A DNA stretch of 64,000 bases from Piscicola geometra (Eukaryota; Annelida; Clitellata; Hirudinida; Piscicolidae). The stretch covers positions 2,036,087-2,100,086 of the forward strand of contig OX030969.1 of the NCBI GenBank assembly GCA_943735955.1. The letters are read 5' to 3'. The notes beneath the pieces are model-generated. The model had not been told where the DNA came from and ran no database searches. It saw nothing but the letters and a program-made list of their open reading frames with translations. The translations under genes were made by a program, and so were the position numbers. This document shows positions 20,448-32,299 of this stretch, piece by piece; within the stretch, counting starts at the first letter, position 1; each line of letters opens with the position of its first letter.

Positions 20448-23400
20448 ATGGTTAATTTAGTTGGGAAGGCGTTATTGCTGTTTTCCACTTTTTTCTTCTT
20501 TGAGATTCAAGCAAAAATAATCGGGAAAGAGGTTTGTCCACGAATTTATCGTTAATTTGAATTTTGTTTCTTTTTCTTTTGAGTATGCACTATTAACTTT
20601 TTGAACGCCAGCACAATGAGCATTCAACTCCCTTCACAGAACTTCTTAGAAGAAGTCGACAACAAAAATCAGTTAGAATCTGTAGAGAAAAGCGATTTAT
20701 CTGAAGATGAAGCCACAAGCGCAGACGAAACTGTTCAGAACTCTACCGGTATGCCCATATCTGAAGACCCTGAAGATCCTGGAGAAGATGAGAACCTGTA
20801 TGCATGCTTTACCAGCTTCACTTGATTTCACTACAAACATATTCATGCGCTAAGGTGTGGAAATCCGGACATGGAAAAAACGAATGACCCGAATGCTCCT
20901 CGATCTTACACGTTTAAGGAAGGGAAGTGGATAAATCACAAAGTTACTTGGAAGTTTGTTAAACACTTTTTATGCATTAAAGTACATGGTGCTTGAAATT
21001 GTTTTTTATTTGAATCATAGCTCAGATCCGTCACTATCAACAGAATAGAAGTTCCAAGTTGGAAAATTCGTTACCGAGACTTTTTGCAAGCCATCGAACA
21101 AGCCTTCGACATTTGGGCGCAGCATGTCGACCTAACGTTTGAACAGGTGCCAAAAGCTCGGATGAATGAACAAGATAGTAAATGTCTTTTTATAACACCA
21201 AGTCAATATATTCTTGAAGTATAATCAATATGGTCAAACGCAGCCATAGTTACACTCCTTCCATTTTACTTTGCATGTTTGATATAATTATAATCATTAT
21301 AATATAAATCATTATAATATGAATCATTATAATATAAATCATTATAATATGAATCATTATAATATAAATCATTATAATATAAATCATTATAATAAAAATC
21401 ATTATAATATAAATCATTATAATATGAATCATTATAATATAAATCATTATAATATAAATCATTATAATAAAAATCATTATAATACAAATCGTTATAATAT
21501 ATATCATTATAACATAAATCATTATAATATGAATCATTATAATATAAATCATTATAATATAAATCATTATAACATAAATCATTATAAAATAAATCATTAT
21601 AAAATAAATCATTTTAACATAAATCATTATAATATATATCATTTTAACATAAATCATTATAAATAAATCATTATAACATAAATCATTTTAACATAAATCA
21701 TTTTAAAATAAATCATTATAACATAAATCATTTTAACATAAATCATTATAATATAAATCATTATAACATAAATCATTTTAATATAAATCATTATAATATA
21801 AATAATTATAATAACAATCATTATAATAACAATCATTATAATAACAATCATTATAATATAAATCATTATAATAACAATCATTATAATAACAATCATTATA
21901 ATATAAATCATTATAATAACAATCATTATAATAACAATCATTATAATAACAATCATTATAATAACAATCATTATAATAACAATCATTATAATAACAATCA
22001 TTATAATAAAAATCATTATAATAACAATCATTATAATAAAAATCATTATAATAACAATCATTATAATAACAATCATTATAATAACAATCATTATAATAAC
22101 AATCATTATAATAACAATCATTATAATAACAATCATTATAATAACAATCATTATAATAACAATCATTATAATAACAATCATTATAATAACAATCATTATA
22201 ATAACAATCATTATAATAACAATCATTATAATAACAATCATTATAATAACAATCATTATAATAACAATCATTATAATAACAATCATTATAATAACAATCA
22301 TTATAATAACAATCATTATAATAACAATCATTATAATAACAATCATTATAATAACAATCATTATAATAACAATCATTATAATAACAATCATTATAATAAC
22401 AATCATTATAATAACAATCATTATAATAACAATCATTATAATAACAATCACTATAATAACAATCATTATAATAACAATCATTATAATAACAATCATTATA
22501 ATAACAATCATTATAATAACAATCATTATAATAACAATCATTATAATAACAATCATTATAATAACAATCATTATAATAACAATCATTATAATAACAATCA
22601 TTATAATAACAATCATTATAATAACAATCATTATATTAACAATCATTATAATAACAATCATTATAATAACAATCATTATAATAACAATCATTATAATATA
22701 AATATATTATGGTCCTGCACTCAAATGAGTAAAAGTTATTCGGGTATATTTTAATGAATGAATTTATCTTTTATTTTGATAACTTATATTTTTTGTGTAT
22801 TATGTTTTATTAATTATAATTATCAATTTAATTAAGAAAAAAGTTTTTTATATTCTATTACATCCATTTAAACCTTAACCTTAACCCTAACTTTAACCCT
22901 AACCTTAACCTAATCCAAAACTTAACCTTAATTTCAAACCTAACTTTAACCCTGAACTTAACCTCAATCTTAACCCTAACTTCGAGGGTGCAAACAGCGA
23001 AAAATGCTGAGGGGTTCAACTTTGGTGATATACCGCCGCTGTTGCGTTTTCGCAACATCAATTTTTTAATTTTTTTACTGTTTTGAAACCTAGTTTTTCC
23101 ACATTTTGTAAACAATAAATATGAATTTTAATTTCATCAGTTGAATTTGTTAATTTTTATATTTATAAAATTTTATTTCCTGTTAACATTTAACCTTTCT
23201 CAAAACAATCTTTCCTCGCTTAGGAAATTTTTCAATTTTTTTTTCGATTTTAGTATTTGTAAAAATTTTAATTTTTATTTCGGGTGATAGTTAATACTTA
23301 AATTTTTTATTATTATTTGAAAAACTTTTACAAGTTTTCAATGCATTTAAAATTCAATGCTGCGTGTTCGCAACTTTGAGTTAATATGATATCATATGAT

Positions 23401-26400
23401 TTTCAATAAGCTTAGTCATTTATTACAATATTAATTATAAAAATAATAAAATTATTATTTAAATGTTAAGGTACTATGAAATTTATAAAATTAACATTCA
23501 AATTTGCATTTTGTAGATGAATTTTGATTTTATATTTTGACAATTTTTTTTCACACGCAAATGCTTCACATTTGAAGATTGTGTTAAAAAAATCTAATTT
23601 TCTCGCCTCTCATAGATTGATTATAAAATTAAATAAAGATAACTTTCGTCGTCAGTGTCGTCTTTGAAAAGCACGACAGTTTATGAATGTGCTGTTGTAA
23701 TTGACATTAAATAAATGGGCTAAATCAAAACTTCCAATTATAATTAATAAAGAATTTAAAATAGTTTATTAATATAAAAAAAGAAAAACTACCAACTAAT
23801 TTAAATAGAATTCTTAGAATGACGTCATCATTTTTAAACTAAGGAAAAAATTATATATAAAAGTTTGATATGAGATCTCAAACAGTCTATAATTCTTGTA
23901 AATATTTATTTTAAACTAAATTTTGAGTTTTTCCCAGTTATAAAATACTTTTCAATCAGTTTGTAAAAATCTTTTACTGAAAGATGTGCAGTAGCTGTTT
24001 TGGTTGCAGATATTCTCAAATAAGCTTTGCACACGACAAGCAGACACAGTCGTCTTAAGATGAATTTTAATAAGCTGATCTTTAAAAGATACTCTTTCTT
24101 CATCTTATGAAGTAACTGGCAGAGTCAGAGCAACATCGAACATATAATGCAACTCGGACTGAAGGCTTGTGGCTCAAAAGAGTTCTTGCAGTTCGATACA
24201 TGCAATGAGATCAGACTGATCCACACGTAAACTTGTTGATGTGATTTTGAGCTGTCTTTGCACAGTTTCAGCATCCTTTCCATGAAGGTTGCAGAATTCC
24301 GAAAGCTCGGGAGTTATTATGCCCTTCTGCGTTGTTCTATATATACTGTGTCATGGCGAGAAAAATTTAAATATGATAAGTGTAGAGATTTAAAAGTGTA
24401 GTTAAGGTCTAATGGTGTTCTATTTTTTCCGAGAATTTGTGGCGTGTTAGTGTTGTTTTAGTGGGATCTCTGTGTTCTGTGTTGATATACAAAATGTTTT
24501 GTGAGATGATGGCCATTAAGAGAACATATTTTTGTCCTATGGCATATTGAAAAACCCATTACTCCCAGCCCCCCCCTCTCCCCCTTAATCCTAAACTTAA
24601 CCTTAAGTTATTAACGCATACTGTCCTTTTTTAATGACAGCAATAAAAAGTTTTTTTATAATAGTTATCTTGATTATATTTATTATCTTTGCAACTAATC
24701 CAGTCCTATATAAACTGAAGTCTTTGTTGAAAAAAATTTTGTCATTTGAAATTGATAGATTGTTTCGATATTCGGATTTTTCAAGGCGATAACTAAATTT
24801 TTTGTGTTTTTGTCATGGCTCATGAAAAAAAGTTAGTTATAATTTTATTTAATGTCTACCATTCATAATGTATAATATTATTTTATTTTTATTCATTCTT
24901 ATATCTTATTTTAAAATAAATTTCATTTTACATGTAATATTATTTCCAAAAACGGTGTTTTATTGAGTGTCCTTTTTTAAAGACACTATGCAGTAATACA
25001 GATGGTAAAAACAATTATTTTCAGATTCGCTCTTCATGAAGTCCTTAGTATTTTGGAAGATGACAATGATTTCTTCTCAGCTGATACAGTTCTAATAGTT
25101 CAAACGACAAATCAAAATTTGAAAACATGTCTTTCATCACATTGTTTAATTAATTTTTTTATGTAACAGTCATCAAGTTGATAACTATACAGTATAGCTA
25201 GATTGTGTCCATGGTCGCTTTGTTCGCAGTAAATCCTGCGGTTTGCAAAAGGAGCAAACCTGAAAGCATAATTATAGCCTATACTCATTCTTTCAGGCAA
25301 TCAATCAATCAATCAAATAAATTTCTATAGCGCTCTACCCTCAAAATCAAGAGACTATGTTCCTATGGCAAACCGCAGGATGTATTGCGAACAAAGCGAC
25401 CATGGACACAATCTAGCTGTAAGCAATGCTATAACTGTCAACAGATTTGAATAATTATTAAGATATTTTCATTGCAATGACAATGAGAAAATTAATAAAT
25501 TAGACAGAATGGGCAAAGTGCATCCATTATTTGATGCTATGAATGACAGATTTTACAAATTTTAGCCCAAAGAATGTCATTTGGCAATTGATGAATCAAT
25601 CGTGTCATATTATGGGAGGCATTCATCAAAAAAACTTATCAGAGGGAAACCTATAAGGTTTGGGAATACAGTTTGGCGTCTAAATAATAGGCTTGGTTAT
25701 TTGGTAAACCCATATCAAGGAGCATCAGAAGAGTGCAACAGCGATTTAGGCCTTGGTGGATCGGTGGTATTCAAACTTAGTCAAATTGGAGATGGGCAAA
25801 AAAGATGTTTGCAATGTGGAAAGAAAGTGCAAAAGAAATGCCTTAAATGTAATGTAGCTTTACATTTGGAGTGCTTCAGCATCTACCACGAATCGTAATT
25901 GCCGTCATTAGCAATGCATAGTGTCCTTTTTTAAGGACATTTTTTATTTTTATCATAACTTTTTTTGTATAAAATATTTCAGAATAATTTTTTGATTTTA
26001 TTTTTTAGAATCAGTTTTTCAATTAAATGTAAAAAAATTAGTTAATTCCTTTGAGTCAGGCGTTAATGGGTTAATCTTAACCCTAACCCATGTCTATAAA
26101 TATTTTTTACAAATTAAATATTAATAATATTTTTCTTACAAATAAAAAATAAAATATCAATCATACTTAATTTATCAAAAATTCTAAAAAGGGACCATGG
26201 ATCGCAAAAACCACATACCGAGTGCTAATCGTTAGGTTACTGAAAGAATAAATAAAAACGTCTTAATATAAGTTTATGTTACGCTAAAGAACGAAAATAT
26301 TGTTAAAATATAATTTAAAATAAATTAAAATTGAAATTCAACTAAAAGATCTGAAAAAATAGGTTTTTAATTAATAAATTCATTTATTAAAAAATACGCC

Positions 26401-28884
26401 ATAACTTTTACTCATTTGAGTGCAGGACCTGTAGCCAGTGCCATATATTATAATATAAAGATTATGAATATTTTTAATTTCAATGTCTTGAACTTGATAC
26501 ATTATGTTATAAAATCCACAAAAGAAACACTTCAAAGACAAGGCTGACATACTTTTCAAGTTCCATGAGAAAACTGGTGGAGCTACTGCTAATCGTGGGA
26601 ATATTACCTGTGAAGAGTTTAATCCAAGTACTACATTTACTTTAGACAAAAAAATTTTTACTGCTTGCTTAAAAAATGAATAAGAAACAAGATTTGATAA
26701 ATATTTATTCTGCTTCTTTCCGTTTTAACTAGCGAAACTGAAATAAGGGTGAAATGGATTGAAAACAAAATAGACCTTTGACAAAATACCTCTTAATAGA
26801 AATAGACTTTCGACTAAATATACTTTTGAAAAATAAATCTTAACCCTAATCCAAACTTTAACCGTTCTCTAACTATTTTTAAAAAACAAGGTTTAACTAT
26901 GTTAAGGCTATTTCAAAAATCTATTTCGTCCAGTAAATTATTGTTAAGGGCGATTTCTTCTTGTAAATATTTTAAGGGCGATTTTGTTTGAGGTCTATTT
27001 TGGGTAAAGTCTAGTTTGGTCGTATACCTGTAAAAGTAGAAAAACTGACATGTAAAAAGCGTCATCGAATGTCTTGTATGTTGACTAAAAAGAGGTGCGG
27101 GAAAATGAAGATTAAAAGATTTTACGAAAACTATATTTTTGAAAATTTAAAGTTTAAAGTATATTAAGATTTTTTAAAGTCAGTGAAAAATGATAATTTC
27201 CTTTTCAGGCGCCTTGGGTCATGCCTGGGGGCCTATCCCAACTTATGGAACGGGTATCCATCTAAACGAAGACATTAACTTCAGACCTGAATTAGTCCAG
27301 AGTTGGTTACGTTAAATGACTTTTAAAATTTTAAGCTGGCAATTGAATCAATAAATATGTCTCTGATGAAACGATGTTATATGTTCCACGTTTACGAACA
27401 TGTTTTCATTCAGAACACTTCAGACAAAGGTTTATCCAGCATCCAAAAGTCCTTTTTAAGACGGTTATTCACGAGATAGGCCACGCCTTAGGACTAGGCC
27501 ATTCCACAGTAAATGGATCTATAATGAAATCGAAACAACCCCATCTTGATTTTAGGACACTTCATGCAGATGATATCCAAGGTCTTCATGCCAAATATGG
27601 TTGGTTTTATAAATTTATTGTAAGCAATCAGACCAACAGAATAACCTTTTCTAAACTTTTAAACAAAAAATTGTTTCAAGGAAGTCCCTTTTCAAATCCT
27701 GATCCTTGTGAAGATGGAGTCGTACAAATAGCAATGTTACAAGAACGACCCATGATTTTCAAAGGCAAGGTCAGTCTATGTTTTGAATTTAATAATTTTT
27801 TCAATTGTTAAATTTAATATTTTATTTAAGCTTCCATCATCAACTGCTTAATTTAAGATAAGGTTTTTTAAACTTTTGATGCCAAAGATGTTTGAGTGTT
27901 TAGCAAAAGTAAATATTGGTAATGGCTTAGTATATAATTTTTTTATTTGTTTATGCGACATATTAATGCAGAGACTTATAATGAATTATTAAAACTGAAA
28001 AATATATAAATTCATCTTTTTGTTTGTTTTCAAGTGGTGTTATGATAACGGAAATATAGCGAAACCTGATAAGATTACACAGTTATGCGCTGGTTACCCA
28101 AAGGGAAGTCCTGTGGAAGGAATTGTTTTTATTCCTCCCAACAACATAACCATGTTACTCTATCGTTAGTTTGTGTGTTAATCGTTGAAAGATATTTTTG
28201 GAACTATTGTCAAAATTAACTATGTGAAATAGAAAAATAATTATAAACTGAACACCATAGAACAAAAGTACTGGCTATGCAACAATAATCAGCTGCTAGA
28301 TAGATTTCCTAAAAGTGGTTTGAATGTGAAACATCTCGGAATACGATTGAATGGAAGAGATAAAATAAACGGTGCGTTTCAAAGTGTTACTGATAATAAG
28401 TTGATTATTATCTCTGTCGGCAAAAACCAAGAATTCTGGGCTTTGAATACGAGTTACAAAAATTTCGATGCAAAAAAAATGAAGTTTAATAAGCTCCGAA
28501 AAAAGCAAAATGGCACGGATATAGTAGATAATTTATTTACATCCTGGAAAAGTAAGTTGTATTTTATTGAAATTGTTTTATTAATCATCTGCAATTATAA
28601 TTAGTTTTTTTCAATAATAATAATAATTTTAATTTTGTTTATTTCGAATAACTTAAATACTGAAACTCTGCTTTTTCAAAGATGAGAAAATTCTAATAAG
28701 CCAAAGAAAATACTACCTTATCAAAGATGGTTTGCTCCAAGAGACTTCACAAGGCATAAATGCTGCTTTCAGGTGTGCTGAAGAAGCAGATGTTAAAGAA
28801 ATGAAATTGAGCTCGAGTGGTTTGATTCCTACGGATAAGCTTGTGCTTGTGTGCCTATCCTTTCTGATATATTTTCTTTTGTAA
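20448..28884 (+). CDS. Membrane-anchored matrix metalloproteinase (5' end uncertain)
   Basis: From the cysteine switch onward nine exons keep one frame: 20853-20957, 21021-21177, 26538-26627, 27209-27310, 27414-27599, 27681-27769, 28035-28164, 28261-28551, 28682-28884 (450 codons plus stop). In order: RCGNPD (prodomain Cys that ligates Zn), the catalytic domain with ADILFKF, zinc site HEIGHALGLGH and a Met-turn SIM, then a hemopexin domain from DPCEDGV to a closing Cys (FRCAEEAD), and a hydrophobic C-terminus (LVLVCLSFLIYFLL) suggesting a GPI or membrane anchor. No furin site seen. A likely signal-peptide exon is 20448-20531 (KALLLFSTFFFF). Between it and the switch the frame is unclear: the prodomain-like SLDFTTNIFMR lies one base out of frame with RCGNPD. 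Confidence 0.85.
21285..22700. repeat. 15-bp AT-rich satellite in MMP intron
   Basis: About 94 units of ATAACAATCATTATA. The right 870 bases are almost perfect; the left 540 are a variable subfamily (AATATAAATCATTAT and relatives). Each unit contains an AATCATTAT core. Multiple-of-three length creates false open frames on both strands. Confidence 0.95.
22869..22985. repeat. Interstitial telomere-like repeats
   Basis: Degenerate AACCTTAACCCTAAC units, followed immediately by the GCGCAACC-type element. Related sequence reappears at 24585-24602, 26076-26092 and 29270-29610. Confidence 0.85.
22986..23720 (+). mobile_element. Palindrome-rich element, copy with telomere-like 5' flank
   Basis: Starts GTGCAAACAGCGAAAAATG, with GTTGCGTTTTCGCAAC at about 23043-23060 and the conserved GTCGTCTTTGAAAAGCACGA at 23657. 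Its extended right flank (23790-24560) is shared with 30930-31490. Confidence 0.65.
24110..24370 (-). pseudogene. Decayed copy of an unidentified ~75-aa frame
   Basis: Minus strand reads AETVQRQLKITSTSLRVDQS, then ACIELQELF and a stop. It aligns with AETVQTQLKFTSTSLRVDLS in the better-kept copy at 31116-31340. The 5' half is shifted and carries stops. Function unknown. Confidence 0.5.
24607..26070 (+). mobile_element. piggyBac-like element 1, internally rearranged
   Basis: TTAA at 24603-24606 and 26071-26074 flank ends ATTAACGCATACTG and, inverted, CGTTAATGGG; subterminal GTCCTTTTTTAA repeats face each other. Plus-strand remnants: FALHEVLSILEDDNDFFSA, AIDESIVSYYGRHSSKKL (first DDE Asp) and a C-terminal Cys-rich RCLQCGKKVQKKCLKCN. 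The middle is deleted, and one segment is present twice in opposite orientation (25193-25253 against 25367-25421). It sits inside telomere-like repeats, which supply the TTAA target. Non-functional. Confidence 0.88.
25301..25345 (+). repeat. (AATC)n - TATAGCGC motif, copy 1
   Basis: CAATCAATCAATCAAATAAA then TTCTATAGCGCTC. The same AATC-run plus TATAGCGC module recurs at 39136, 40551, 49975 (inverted) and 38160 (inverted, weak). Confidence 0.7.
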
Positions 28885-29269
28885 TTTGACAATTAGATTA
28901 ATCGCATCAAGATTATAGTTATCGGACTTTTATTTGGTTTTGAAAAATTATTTATTTTAAAGTTTGCAAGATTAGGATTTTTGAGTTTAAAAAATATTTT
29001 TAAAAAAATCAATAGTTTACATTTTAAATATTTTTAGGGTTTTTAATAGCGTCAAAAAGTATGCCAAATGTTATTTATTTTGAAAACTTCACAGAAAAGA
29101 ACAAAATGATAGTTTTTCTTCAAGGATAAATTCACTGATAAAAACTTGCGATTTTTGTTCTTTTTCGTGAAAATTTTATAACGAAACAATTTCTCATTTG
29201 TTATATTCATAATAATTATAAAATATGTTCATTAGAAAGTGTTCATTTATTTTAAAACGTTTCAAATCT
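28885..29269. other. MMP 3' flank, no gene
   Basis: AT-rich sequence after the MMP stop codon, presumably the 3' UTR and beyond. Nothing else seen. Confidence 0.5.
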
Positions 29270-29615
29270 TAACCTCAACCTTAATCCTAAGTCCTAACTC
29301 TAACCCAAAGAAATTTTTCATTCTTTTCAAACATTTTTCAATCAAAAGTCTAACCTCAAACCCTAACCCAAACCCCTAAAGTTATCTCTTACCCTAATCG
29401 TAATTCCCAATTTCAACCTTAACCCTAACCCCTAACTCCAACCCTCAACCATAACTTTAACCCTTACTCCAATCCATAACCTTAACCACTTACTCTAACC
29501 TTTAACCCCAACCCCTAACCCCTTACTCTAACCTTTAACCCCAACCCCTAACCCTTTACTCTAACCTTTAACCCTAACCCCTTACTCTAACCTTCAACCC
29601 CAACCCCTAACTTTT
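29270..29615. repeat. Interstitial telomere-like repeats, long tract
   Basis: About 345 bases of CCCTAACC, CCCAACCCCTAACC and TTACTCTAACC units, CCCTAA-related but degenerate. One sub-unit, ACCCCTTACTCTAACCTTTA, repeats three times (29520-29600). It directly precedes another palindrome-rich element. Confidence 0.85.
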
Positions 29616-29624
29616 AACCAAGTG

Positions 29625-30900
29625 CGCAACCAGCAAAAATGCTGGAGGGGGCTTGAATTTCTTTTAAAAAGTCAATTGTTCAACCCATTTACTAGCACTG
29701 TTGCGTTTTTGCAACATTAATTTATATACTTTTTGCGGTTTTAAATAATAATGACGAGCATTATTATAGTGGCGTATAACCCGAACGGGCTTCCAGGCTA
29801 CTTAGGCTGCAGGTTTTCATTTGCGCCTTTGGGTTACTAGGGCATTGGTTGCACTTGAACCTAGGACCTTTCATTATTGGTCAAGCCGAGAGTCGTTGCC
29901 GACTCAGCTACCCGTTCACCCATAATAAAATAGAACATAAATAGAACATAACATAGATCTTATTCAAATATCTTTTTTTTACATTAAATTTGAACTTTTA
30001 ATTTCATGAGTTGAATTTATTTTTTCCCATTTTTTTATATTTCTAACCTTTTATTTCTTGTTCACGTTTAACATTTCTCAGAACAATTTTTACTCGATTA
30101 GATAATTGTTCAATTTTGTCGTTTGATTTTAGTATTTTTATGAAAATATAGTTTTAATTTCTGGTTGAAAAGATATTTTATACTTAAATTTATTTTTTGG
30201 AGTTTACAAATCTATACTGCGTTTTCGCAATTTTGACGTAATATGTTGTTATATGATTTTTGATAAACCTAGTCATTTATTACAATATTTATCATAAAAT
30301 TAATAAATTATTATTCAAATGTTAATCTATAAAAATTGTTAAATTTAATATTTAAATTCAAATTTTGTAGATTTTTTATTTTAAATAAAAAATTCTAAAC
30401 TGCAAATGCTTTACACTTAAAACTTTATTGAAAAAAAGTTTCTTTGCCTTTTCATAGATTGATTATAAAATTAAAATAAAGATTACAGTCGTCGTCAGAG
30501 TCGTCTTTGCAGCAACGCGATAGTTTATGAGTGTGTTGTTGTGCACGTTAAGTATTATGATTTGTTTTAATTAAAATAATAATAATTATAATATAACTAT
30601 AAAAATCATTTGAATTAAAAATTTTATTGAACTATTCTTATTATAAATTTTTTTTTGTTTTAATAAATATGCTTTGAATATTTATGTTTCTTACTGCATA
30701 GTATGAAACACTACATTTTCGACCAGTTGCGTTTTCGCAACATTTTGTCCCACTAAAACTCATAAAATAATTTGTTTATAATTTTGCTTGAGTTATTATT
30801 ATAATAAATAATAATACTAAAATTATAACCATATAATGTGAGTCTAAATGTAAAATTCATGTTTAAAAAAACTTTCGGGTAGCGGCGGGGAATAGGTTAA
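29625..30900 (+). mobile_element. Palindrome-rich element interrupted by a SINE
   Basis: Starts GTGCGCAACCAGCAAAAATG and ends TTTCGGGTAGCGGCGG. GTTGCG...CGCAAC palindromes lie near 29700, 30220 and 30727. The SINE at 29750-29922 is inserted in it; without that the element would be ~1.1 kb. Confidence 0.7.
29750..29922 (-). mobile_element. SINE family 1, inverted copy
   Basis: Minus-strand GGGTGAACGGGTAGCTGAGT through CGGGTTATACGCCACTATAA with a short ATT tail. Box A is intact, box B is AGGTTCAAGTGCAA. About 90% like the copy at 3174 by eye. Confidence 0.88.
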
Positions 30901-30929
30901 ATCAAAACTACCAATTATAATAAATAAAG

Positions 30930-31510
30930 AGTTTAAAATAGTTCATTAATAATAAAAAAGAAAAACTACAAACTAAGTTGCTTAATATTCTTAGAGTTTC
31001 GTCATAATTTATTCAACTAAGTGAAAAAGTAAAAAAAAAAAAGGTTTTATATGAGATTCTAAACAGTCTATAAGTTGAAAAAATATTTAGTGTAGTTAGA
31101 ACAGCATCAAGCATATCAAGCGGGCTGAAGGCTTGGGACACAAAAGAGCTCTTGCAGTTCGATACATGCATTGGGATCAGACAGATCCACGCGTAAACTT
31201 GTTGATGTGAATTTGAGTTGTGTTTGCACAGTTTCAGCATCCAAAAGCTCGGAAGTTATTTTCCCATTGTGCGTTGTTCTACATTCTGTATACTCTGTCG
31301 TGGCGGTACATACGATAAGTGTAGAAATATAAAAGTGCAATTAAGTTTAGTTCTGTTTTTCTCAAGAATTTGTGACATTTTAGTCATATTTTAGTGGCAT
31401 CGTTAAGTTCTGTGTTGAAATATATCTACTGTTTCGTGGATAAAAGCCTGATAGCCATCCAGTGAAAATATTTTTGTCCTATGGCATATTGAGAAACTCA
31501 TCGATTTCCG
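30930..31510. repeat. Conserved flank shared with 23790-24560
   Basis: Both loci follow a palindrome-rich element and share GATTCTAAACAGTCTATAA-type sequence, the ~75-codon frame, and TTTTTGTCCTATGGCATATT near the right end. This copy is followed by a short CCCTAACTCTAACCC tract (31557-31571), the other by CTTAATCCTAAACTTAACC, so each copy has telomere-like repeat on both sides. Confidence 0.7.
31116..31340 (-). other. Unidentified 74-codon frame, possible gene remnant
   Basis: Minus strand, begins MHFYISTLIVCTATTEYTEC, with TSTSLRVDLSDPNACIELQE later. Partly conserved at protein level with the decayed frame at 24110-24370, strongest over the last ~45 residues. No TATA, splice partner or family recognised. 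It may belong to the coding part of a repeat. Confidence 0.35.
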
Positions 31511-31736
31511 AAAAACTGCGAGACCTTCGAATTGGCCTCTCCATGTTGTGCCGTTGCCCCTAACTCTAACCCGTCGGGGAATCAAACGCATCTGTCATAA
31601 TACTTGTAAAAAAATGTTTTTTTTTCTTTAAATCATTAATTTATCAAAAAATATTATAAATACCGTGAAACACTAATTTATTAGGGGTACTCATATATAA
31701 GACGCGCCTCATGTTTGATTGCTAAAAATATTTATT

Positions 31737-31830
31737 TGAGCTGGCGCAACACGTTCAAAATTCCAGATTTTACCCTTTTTATCGATTGTTTTACAAAATA
31801 CTTATTTGACTGTATGTAGTATATATTCTA
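31737..31830 (+). repeat. Dispersed GAGCTGGCGCAACACG repeat, copy 1
   Basis: GAGCTGGCGCAACACG followed by ~75 bases shared with 37409-37498, where the copy is cut by a Tc1/mariner-type insertion. Confidence 0.65.
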
Positions 31831-32299
31831 AATAGACTTTTGAAAATTAATACAAACAAATAATTCACTTTTTCATTTAATAAAAAACTGTTAGTATTCA
31901 TTAGCTTTGACACAAGTATGTTCTATTTATAGCTAAATATCAAATTTAAATCGATGTAAACTTTCGTCTAATTAGTCTAAATTGACTGTAAACTTGAAGA
32001 CTGCACGGGAAATGGTTGAAGCTAAAAGTGAGGTGCGAAATAAAAAAAATCATCTGGGTAAAGCGAGTTTAACCTATATTATTTTGAAGCAACATTGTTT
32101 AACAGAGTTTACTTTAAAAATGAATTGTAAAAAAAATTATAGCGTTTTTAAAAGATATTTTGAGAAGGAACTGAGAGACTACATATTCCAGAATAAATAA
32201 AGATTTTTTGGAATTATCAGTATAAAGTGAGAGGGAAAAAGTATTTCTTTAGATATTCCAGATAGTCTGACGATAAGTGAAACGTCTAAATTACCATTT

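Larger units (their letters stand above)
22711..26429. mobile_element. Composite region bounded by 29-bp inverted repeats
   Basis: 22711-22739 starts GGTCCTGCACTCAAATGAGT and is repeated exactly, inverted, at 26401-26429. Between them lie telomere-like repeats, the palindrome-rich element, a conserved non-coding block and a piggyBac. No target duplication is clear. Either TIRs of a large element or a fold-back remnant. The region lies wholly within the long MMP intron. Confidence 0.6.

Noticed and set aside
20823..20825. TGA in the MMP frame as a selenocysteine codon
   Set aside because: No Cys or Sec is expected at this prodomain position and no SECIS search was possible; a frameshift or missed intron is simpler.
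21250..22691. Ile/Met- and Asn/His/Tyr-repeat frames on both strands
   Set aside because: Created by the 15-bp satellite.
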